Shown: positions 1 to 4,930 of the stretch, piece by piece
Numbering within the stretch: position 1 is the stretch's first letter
How the letters are laid out: the number at the start of each line of letters is the position of its first letter
Assembly (NCBI GenBank): GCA_937877545.1
Contig: CALFJE010000021.1
Coordinates: forward strand, 1 to 9,012
Reading direction: 5' to 3'
Source: an uncultured Selenomonadales bacterium
Lineage (GTDB): Bacteria > Bacillota > Negativicutes > Selenomonadales > Selenomonadaceae
Length of the DNA stretch: 9,012 nt
Position numbers and translations under genes: made by a program
Notes under the pieces: model-generated
Told to the model about the DNA's origin: nothing
Databases searched by the model: none
Seen by the model: only the letters and a program-made list of their open reading frames with translations

Positions 1-56
1 CCCTGTCGAATATGGCGGGCGATATGCAAGACGCCGTCGGGCAATTCAAATTCTAG
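1..56 (+). CDS. C-terminal tail of a methyl-accepting chemotaxis protein (partial)
   Basis: Reading from base 3 gives LSNMAGDMQDAVGQFKF and a TAG stop at 54-56. A helical 'L..MA..MQ.AVG.FK(F/V)' ending is typical of the extreme C-terminus of methyl-accepting chemotaxis proteins, where the cytoplasmic signalling hairpin ends. Only 17 residues are present, so the sensor and membrane domains cannot be seen. The other two frames also stay open for some 20 codons, so the call rests on this ending alone. The gene is convergent with nrfA and is followed by a shared terminator, which fits a gene end here. Confidence 0.6.
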   Translation, partial: LSNMAGDMQDAVGQFKF

Positions 57-76
57 GGAATTAGGGAAGCAGTCAT

Positions 77-117
77 AAAAAAAATCCCCCGCCATTCAAC
101 GGGGGATAATTTTTTTT
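77..117. terminator. Bidirectional rho-independent terminator between the chemoreceptor gene and nrfA
   Basis: The arm ATCCCCCG (84-91) pairs perfectly with CGGGGGAT (100-107) across an 8-nt loop. It is flanked by A8 (77-84) on the left and T8 (110-117) on the right. It therefore ends transcripts in both directions: the + strand gene ending at 56 and the minus-strand nrf operon ending at 130. Confidence 0.93.
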
Positions 118-129
118 GTCGATTTAAGT

Positions 130-1545
130 TTACTGCGCGGGTTCGGCTTGAGGTTCGGGCATAGGCGCGGGCGCAGGAGCGGGAGCCATACCCGGCTTAA
201 TCGCGTCGGGGAATTCTTTCGTCGTGAAAGGTTCGGTCGGCAACGGCTCAAGCGTGTAGGTGCCGCGTGTGACTGCCGTCGCGCTCTCTATCGCTCTGTG
301 CGCCGCGTCAATCGAAAGTCCGAGCGACCTCATGCACTTATCGGGATTATGGAAGCCCATCGAGCTTTCGGCGGATACCCAATCCCAATACCATTGCGCC
401 TCGCGGACAAGCTGACGCGCCTCGGCAAGCTGTTCGTCAGTGGCTCCGGCAAGGTGCGCCGCCTTAATGACCTTGTGGGCGCGAGCCGTCGTTTGCCCGG
501 CTATACGCAAAATCTTAAACGTGTTGTCGTTAATCGTCTGCGCACGGTGCAACATGGTTTCGTAGGATTCGTCGTGGCACTTGGCGCAAGCCGAATCGTA
601 ATGCTTAAGCGGATTGGTCATCCAATGCGAAGTATACTTTTGCCCGTCCTTGCGCATGTAAGGCATATGGCAATCGACGCAGGTGACGCCGTTGAGCGCG
701 TGAACCGAATCAGTCCAAACCTCAAAGTCGGGGTGCTGAACTTTCAACATCGGAGCACCGCTGTCGGGGTGAACCCAATCGTAAGGAAATTTCGGGTCGT
801 GACCGTCATGATAGTATTTAAATTCGGCTTCGGGGTCGAGACCGTTGGCGAACGGCATATGGAGCTTGCCGCCCTCAGCTTTCTTGAAGTAGTACTCGTT
901 ATGGCATTGCCCGCAGACGTAAGCCCGCATCTCGTTATGCGACGCCGCATTGACATCAACGCCAAGCTCCGCCATAGACTCGACGAAGCCCTGATTGTAA
1001 ACGCGCAACTTCATGGTATCGGGGTCGTGGCAGGTCGAGCAACCGAACCACTCATCCTCCTTAATCGGCGCGGCGACTTCGGCGAAACTCTTGGAGCAAT
1101 AATCCCAGCCGCTTTCCTTAAAATAAACGTCGTACATATAGGAGCCTTTGCAACTTATGCACGCGCCGGGCTGTCCGGGGATACGCTTGCTGTTGAGAAT
1201 GTCCTCGCCGGCGTACCAATGCCCGCGGTCGTCGTCATACTGAATCGAAAACGCGTAGCCCTTGAACAACTCAATCTGTTCGGGCTGTTCGGCAAGGTGC
1301 GAATTCTCAATCTGTGCGCCGCCGAAGCCCGTAGGACTGGGTGCGCCGTCCATATTTTTCTTGTAAGTTTCAAATTGCAACGGATAGGCTTTGGCATAGC
1401 CCATGCGCGTCAATTTTTGGTCTTCGGGTATCGGTACCAGTTCAAATTTTGTGGCGGGTTTGGCTATGACTCGCGTAAACAGCAAGCCGAAAAATGCCAC
1501 GCACAAGACCAATGCGCCCGCGATACATTTTTGCATCTTACTCAA
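130..1545 (-). CDS. nrfA: Cytochrome c nitrite reductase, catalytic subunit NrfA (ammonia-forming)
   Basis: NrfA reduces nitrite to ammonium with six electrons in the periplasm, using five c-type hemes. The 471-residue protein has a hydrophobic N-terminus (about 8-27, signal peptide or uncleaved anchor). It has CISCK at 129-133 (lysine-ligated active-site heme) and four CxxCH sites at 169-173, 211-215, 289-293 and 320-324. Y218 after the third site and K268/Q270/H271 in KVQH match the known active-site and calcium-site residues. The C-terminus carries an unusual Pro/Ala/Glu-rich tail (about 451-471). The start is TTG at 1545: a GGGGG run 8 nt upstream is well placed for it, and the gene then overlaps nrfH by 8 nt. 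An ATG three codons later is the alternative but is badly spaced from that site. It is the last gene of the ccmE-ccmF-nrfH-nrfA operon and receives electrons from NrfH. Confidence 0.97.
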   Translation of the reverse strand: MSKMQKCIAGALVLCVAFFGLLFTRVIAKPATKFELVPIPEDQKLTRMGYAKAYPLQFETYKKNMDGAPSPTGFGGAQIENSHLAEQPEQIELFKGYAFSIQYDDDRGHWYAGEDILNSKRIPGQPGACISCKGSYMYDVYFKESGWDYCSKSFAEVAAPIKEDEWFGCSTCHDPDTMKLRVYNQGFVESMAELGVDVNAASHNEMRAYVCGQCHNEYYFKKAEGGKLHMPFANGLDPEAEFKYYHDGHDPKFPYDWVHPDSGAPMLKVQHPDFEVWTDSVHALNGVTCVDCHMPYMRKDGQKYTSHWMTNPLKHYDSACAKCHDESYETMLHRAQTINDNTFKILRIAGQTTARAHKVIKAAHLAGATDEQLAEARQLVREAQWYWDWVSAESSMGFHNPDKCMRSLGLSIDAAHRAIESATAVTRGTYTLEPLPTEPFTTKEFPDAIKPGMAPAPAPAPMPEPQAEPAQ

Positions 1546-2017
1546 CTTTAATACCCCCTTCCAAGTGATTCGAGCCGTGCGCGATTCTGCTGTGACACTT
1601 CAAGCAGTCGTCCTGCGTACCTTCGGGCGCGGTTTCGACGTAAGACATCGTTGCGCCGTGGCAGCGTATGCAGTTTTCGGCGACCATCTTGCGAGCGTCG
1701 GCGTCGAGCTTGATTCGTTCGGGATAATCGCGAATCATCTCGTGCGCTATGTCGACGATACCCGTGCGCCCCTTCTCGAACAGATAATGCGCGGTGTTGT
1801 CGTGCGGCAAGTGGCATTCCACGCAGTCTTGGTTCCTGTGGCTCGACACCGCGAACGTAGCCGCCTCGTGCTTCATGGAGTGGCATTGTCCGCAGAAAGT
1901 CGGATTGCCGGTGGCGTGCAGAGCAAAAGTTACGACGCCGACCGCCGCCGCGCCCAAGATAAAGCCGCCCGTCAGACATTTCAGCGTGTGCTTTTCAAAC
2001 AAATCTCCCAGGCTCAT
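1538..2017 (-). CDS. nrfH: Cytochrome c nitrite reductase, membrane quinol dehydrogenase subunit NrfH
   Basis: NrfH is a NapC/NirT-family tetraheme cytochrome that oxidises menaquinol and passes electrons to NrfA. The 159-residue length is typical. One N-terminal membrane segment (about 15-34) is followed by four heme sites: CGQCH 42-46, CVECH 65-69, CIRCH 116-120 and CLKCH 138-142. The first is CxxCHxM with M48, the methionine that ligates heme 1 in characterised NrfH. The ATG start at 2017 overlaps the ccmF stop as ATGA and is preceded by GGAGGGAGG, so translation is probably coupled to ccmF. The stop overlaps the nrfA start. No missing residues were seen. Confidence 0.96.
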   Translation of the reverse strand: MSLGDLFEKHTLKCLTGGFILGAAAVGVVTFALHATGNPTFCGQCHSMKHEAATFAVSSHRNQDCVECHLPHDNTAHYLFEKGRTGIVDIAHEMIRDYPERIKLDADARKMVAENCIRCHGATMSYVETAPEGTQDDCLKCHSRIAHGSNHLEGGIKVE

Positions 2018-3972
2018 CTCATTACCTCCCTCCTAAAATTTTTTATCGCCAATAAAGTTCCTATACAAATTAACGTGACGCTCAGCCATAAGAGCCATAT
2101 GTAGGGCTTGGTGCTTATCGTCGCGGTTACGGGCATTGCGGAAAGTTTGTCGAGCGTCGGCAGAATTTCAAGCCGCGCCTTTTCCAAATCGCCCGATATG
2201 CCCGTCAATCGAACGCGCCGCTTGCCGTTAAAGACCTCAATCGCCGTCGAGGAGCCGCCGTCTGGCGTGACGGTTATCAGCGGGTGAATCACTTCCTCGA
2301 CTTCGCCGTCGGTTATCGTAATCTGCGCGGAGGCTTGCGTCGGCTGATTGTTTTCGTCGCGGTCAATGTGCGCGTCGTCGAAAATGTAGCCCAACTCGCC
2401 GTCCATAGCGAACAGCCCTTTGGTAAGAATCAGCTCTTGAACGTCGACGACTTCGGGCGCGTGCGGAGCTATGTAAACGTCGCCCGTCAAACTTTTCAGG
2501 ATAGCGGGTTCGCGAGCGGCGTCGGTGCCGTTGTTGTGCAGTTTGGTTAAAGCCCGCACAACTTCGCCGTCGACAGTGTAGACGTAAAATTTTTTATGCT
2601 CCGCCTCGTAGAATACTTGCCCCTCGTAGGTTACGGCGTGCCCTGCGATTGATACGGTCGTTCGCGGCTGAAGTTCTTGCGTGACGGTTTCGCCCTGCGC
2701 GGAAATGACAATCGCCGCCAACATTGCGAGAAAGCCGACGTGCGCGACCTTTCCGCCGAGGCTCAACATGCGCCCGAATTTTATAAATGCGTAAATCATC
2801 AGCACTGCCAAGGCTAAGGCTATGGGTGCGGTGCTTTTGACGTAGAAGTCCGAATCGACCGCCGCCGCCTCGCCCGCCTGTTGGCTAAGGAGCGGCATTG
2901 ACATTCCGACCCACACAATCGCCGCGATAAATATCAGCAACAGGCAACTCAACAGAATTGTGAACGCCGGTTCGCGGTGCGTGTCGTACATGTTGCCTTG
3001 CGGGAGCGATTTGGCTTTGACGAGGATAATCGACAGCCCGCCGATTAAGACGAGCGCGTTTGTCAAGGCTATTGCCAAGCCTATTGACGTGCCCGCGAAC
3101 GAGTGGACGGAAAAATCGCCCAAAATCCCCGAACGCGTCAGAAACGTGCCGTATATGACAAGCGCGTAGGTGAACGTTGCCGCCGCGTGCGCCACCGATA
3201 AGACGGCGGGCTTTTTCGCGGCGAGGTTGATTAAGTGCAACAATACTTCCGCCAAAATCCACGGTACCAGCGAGGAATTTTCTACTGGGTCCCAGCCCCA
3301 ATAGCCGCCCCAGCCCAGGACTTTATAAGCCCAATAGCCGCCGACGAATATTCCCGCGCCCAATAAACTCCATGCCGCCAAAGTCCATTTGCGAGCCTCT
3401 TCGAGCCACGAGCGCGACGCCGCTTCCGTCAAGAGTGCGCCCAAGCTCAGCGCGAACGGCACCGCCAACAGCGCGTAGCCCGCAAAGATTATCGGCGGGT
3501 GTATCGCCATCCAAAAATCTTGCAACAGCGGGTTGAGTCCGACGCCCTCGTAAACCTGCGCGGAATGTTCGGCGAACGGCGACTGCGCCATAACCAACAA
3601 GACCAACACGCCTTGCAACAGGAAATAAATTCCCAGAGCCGCCGCGCTTGTCCGACGGAAAGTCAGCACCGCGCCCGTCACCGCGTGAATCAGCAACCAC
3701 AGCAGGAAAGAGCCTTGTTGCCCCGCCCAGAACGCCGAGATTTTATAGAGCGTCGGCAACGTCGTCGACGAATAGGTCGCCACGTATTCGACGCTGAAAT
3801 CGTTTTCAAAGATCAGATACCATAACAGCAGACTTGCCGCGCAGATTAAGCTTGCCGAAGTCGCCGCGCAGATTTTTACGAGCCGCGCCGACGGTATCTT
3901 TTGCGCGAAACAAATCGTCATCGCCGCCAGAGCCGCCGTCAGTCCGCCGCCCAAAAGTAAAGTTCCCGTCAT
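2014..3972 (-). CDS. ccmF: Cytochrome c heme lyase subunit CcmF (NrfE-like position)
   Basis: CcmF takes heme from CcmE and ligates it to apocytochrome CxxCH sites on the outer face of the membrane. The 652 residues match the family length. It is a polytopic membrane protein with the tryptophan-rich WWD signature at 221-234 (WGGYWGWDPVENSS). Four histidines lie in contexts matching the heme-ligand histidines of E. coli CcmF: H158 (WMAIHPP), H262 (VAHAAATF), H290 (DFSVHSF) and H411 (VAHVGF). A large soluble loop (about 430-615) precedes a last membrane segment (about 622-643). The ATG start overlaps the ccmE stop as ATGA. Because nrfA needs heme attached at CxxCK, this copy could be a dedicated NrfE-type lyase; E. 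coli NrfE is a CcmF paralogue. With ccmE beside it, a general CcmF is equally possible. Confidence 0.94.
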   Translation of the reverse strand: MTGTLLLGGGLTAALAAMTICFAQKIPSARLVKICAATSASLICAASLLLWYLIFENDFSVEYVATYSSTTLPTLYKISAFWAGQQGSFLLWLLIHAVTGAVLTFRRTSAAALGIYFLLQGVLVLLVMAQSPFAEHSAQVYEGVGLNPLLQDFWMAIHPPIIFAGYALLAVPFALSLGALLTEAASRSWLEEARKWTLAAWSLLGAGIFVGGYWAYKVLGWGGYWGWDPVENSSLVPWILAEVLLHLINLAAKKPAVLSVAHAAATFTYALVIYGTFLTRSGILGDFSVHSFAGTSIGLAIALTNALVLIGGLSIILVKAKSLPQGNMYDTHREPAFTILLSCLLLIFIAAIVWVGMSMPLLSQQAGEAAAVDSDFYVKSTAPIALALAVLMIYAFIKFGRMLSLGGKVAHVGFLAMLAAIVISAQGETVTQELQPRTTVSIAGHAVTYEGQVFYEAEHKKFYVYTVDGEVVRALTKLHNNGTDAAREPAILKSLTGDVYIAPHAPEVVDVQELILTKGLFAMDGELGYIFDDAHIDRDENNQPTQASAQITITDGEVEEVIHPLITVTPDGGSSTAIEVFNGKRRVRLTGISGDLEKARLEILPTLDKLSAMPVTATISTKPYIWLLWLSVTLICIGTLLAIKNFRREVMR

Positions 3973-4343
3973 TCTCCCCCCCGTTGCGATTCATATTTGG
4001 AAGGGCATTTAACCAGGAGTTTCTTGGCGTGAAAAGCTTCGTCCGCCGCGTCATACTTGCCGACCGCCACCACGTGATAAGCCTCGTCGAATTGGTCGGG
4101 CTTTACGCCGTCGAACTTAACGCGCATAACTTCACCCGTCGCCTCGTCCTGCAGGCTGAACGTGAATTCGTTGCCGACCTGCGCGGGCGCGGAGGTTTTA
4201 TCGAGCAGACCTTTGACTTGCACGCCGCTTTGAGTTGCACGCGCCTCGGCAATCGTGACGTAGGGCGTAACGCTTTCGGCGAGATTCAAGCCCGCGTAGC
4301 CGATAAAGCCGACCAGCAGGACAATCAAAAAAATTTTCCGCAC
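3969..4343 (-). CDS. ccmE: Periplasmic heme chaperone CcmE, cysteine (CxxxY) type
   Basis: CcmE binds heme covalently and carries it to CcmF. The preferred start is GTG at 4343 (124 residues). AAGGAGG lies 9 nt upstream, and the product then begins directly with the membrane anchor (MRKIFLIVLLVGFIG). An in-frame extension to 4415 would add an arginine-rich leader and would cross the predicted promoter, so I reject it. An OB-fold-like beta domain follows the anchor, including VQVKGLLD and FTFSLQD. The heme-binding motif near the C-terminus is CPSKY (C113, Y117) rather than the HxxxY of E. coli, the variant described for Desulfovibrio and some archaea. First gene of the operon, divergent from vsr. 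No ccmA, B, C, G or H is in view. Confidence 0.93.
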   Translation of the reverse strand: MRKIFLIVLLVGFIGYAGLNLAESVTPYVTIAEARATQSGVQVKGLLDKTSAPAQVGNEFTFSLQDEATGEVMRVKFDGVKPDQFDEAYHVVAVGKYDAADEAFHAKKLLVKCPSKYESQRGGE

Positions 4344-4352
4344 AAGTCGTCG

Positions 4353-4383
4353 CCTCCTTCGATAAATTTTGCTGATTATATCA
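4353..4383 (-). promoter_or_regulatory. Extended -10 promoter and Shine-Dalgarno site of the ccmE-ccmF-nrfH-nrfA operon
   Basis: On the minus strand TGATATAAT (4383-4375) is a perfect extended -10 (TGnTATAAT). No good -35 lies 16-18 nt upstream, which is usual for extended -10 or activator-dependent promoters. The predicted start point is near 4368. AAGGAGG (4359-4353) then sits 9 nt before the GTG at 4343. Confidence 0.75.
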
Positions 4384-4402
4384 TTGCGTAAAATGGCGCA
4401 TT

Positions 4403-4416
4403 GTTGCGCGGGCAAC
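4403..4416. promoter_or_regulatory. Candidate activator site: perfect GTTGC-N4-GCAAC dyad
   Basis: GTTGC (4403-4407), gcgg and GCAAC (4412-4416) form a perfect 14-bp dyad. Its centre (4409.5) is about 41.5 bp upstream of the start point predicted for the ccmE promoter. That is the classical class II position of Crp/Fnr-family activators, whose sites share the 5-4-5 layout. The half-site is not the canonical FNR TTGAT, so the regulator is unknown. Confidence 0.45.
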
Positions 4417-4436
4417 GGGGTAAAATTTTCGTTGCC
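4411..4436. repeat. Inverted repeat GGCAACG/CGTTGCC in the divergent promoter region
   Basis: GGCAACG (4411-4417) and CGTTGCC (4430-4436) are a perfect 7-bp inverted repeat around a 12-nt A/T-rich centre. The left arm is shared with the dyad at 4403-4416, so the two pairings are mutually exclusive. The right arm enters the -35 element of the vsr promoter. It may be an operator serving one or both divergent promoters. Confidence 0.5.
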
Positions 4437-4482
4437 GGCAAGCGCGGCGTCCGGTACAATCCGGAAAATATTTCGGGGAGGG
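4432..4482 (+). promoter_or_regulatory. Sigma-70-type promoter of the vsr-methyltransferase-endonuclease operon, with three CCGG sites
   Basis: The -35 TTGCCG (4432-4437), a 17-nt spacer and the -10 TACAAT (4455-4460) give a good promoter with a start near 4467. GGGGAGGG (4475-4482) then lies 7 nt before the TTG of vsr. The -35 is inside a perfect 10-bp palindrome TTGCCGGCAA (4432-4441). CCGG occurs at 4435-4438, 4451-4454 and 4461-4464: in the -35, touching the -10 on its upstream side and touching it on its downstream side. CCGG is the expected target of the system encoded downstream. Confidence 0.78.
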
Positions 4483-4489
4483 AATTCTA

Positions 4490-4930
4490 TTGGACAGGCT
4501 TACACCGGCTCAACGCCGCAAGAATATGCAACACGTCCGCAATAAGGATTCGCAGATTGAACTGAAGTTGCGGCGGGCACTGTGGCACGCGGGCTTACGT
4601 TATCGTAAAAACGTCCGAAGCGTCTTCGGTTGCCCCGACGTCGTCTTTAAGCGGCTAAAGATTGCCGTTTTCTGCGACTCGGAATTTTGGCACGGCTACG
4701 ATTGGGAAAATCGCAAGCACGACTTCAAAAGCCGGCAAGAGTTTTGGATACCGAAGATTGAACGCAACATGGCTCGCGACCGCGAAGTCAACGAACGGCT
4801 GGCGTCGGAGGGCTGGACGGTTTTAAGATTCTTCGGCAAGGAAATTAAGCGCAACGTCGAGGAATGCGTCCGAATCGTGGCGCAGACTGTGGCGCGTAAA
4901 AAATCGGAGGGCGGCAAGTGTACAAGATGA
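4490..4930 (+). CDS. vsr: Vsr-family very short patch repair (T:G mismatch) endonuclease
   Basis: Vsr nicks beside T:G mismatches left when 5-methylcytosine deaminates, so that the original C:G pair is restored. The 146 residues match the family. The N-terminus MDRLTPAQRRKNMQHVRNKD is its standard signature. CPDVVF supplies the catalytic aspartate (D50), and EFWHG supplies the histidine (H68) equivalent to E. coli H69. At the position of E. coli H64 there is D63 (FCDSEFWHG), and the cysteine/histidine zinc ligands of the E. coli enzyme are not present, as in a divergent Vsr subgroup. The start is TTG, set by GGGGAGGG 7 nt upstream and by the family N-terminus. It overlaps the methyltransferase gene by 13 nt and probably repairs its CCGG sites. 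Confidence 0.93.
   Translation: MDRLTPAQRRKNMQHVRNKDSQIELKLRRALWHAGLRYRKNVRSVFGCPDVVFKRLKIAVFCDSEFWHGYDWENRKHDFKSRQEFWIPKIERNMARDREVNERLASEGWTVLRFFGKEIKRNVEECVRIVAQTVARKKSEGGKCTR

Noticed and set aside
148..1551. 467-codon open frame on the + strand across nrfA
   Set aside because: It is exactly antisense to nrfA, whose five heme motifs are certain. The translation has no recognisable domain and no ribosome site; GC-rich codon bias explains the open frame.
3499..3825. Short + strand open frame inside ccmF
   Set aside because: It is antisense to conserved CcmF membrane segments. The arginine/glutamine-rich translation is typical of a shadow frame.
4344..4415. N-terminal extension of CcmE to an upstream start at 4415
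   Set aside because: It lacks a ribosome site, encodes a run of arginines, and covers the predicted -10 and Shine-Dalgarno site of the GTG start at 4343.
4461..4474. Near-palindrome CCGGAAAATATTTCGG as a further operator
   Set aside because: The match needs an extra base and is largely A/T symmetry downstream of the -10; too weak to call by itself.
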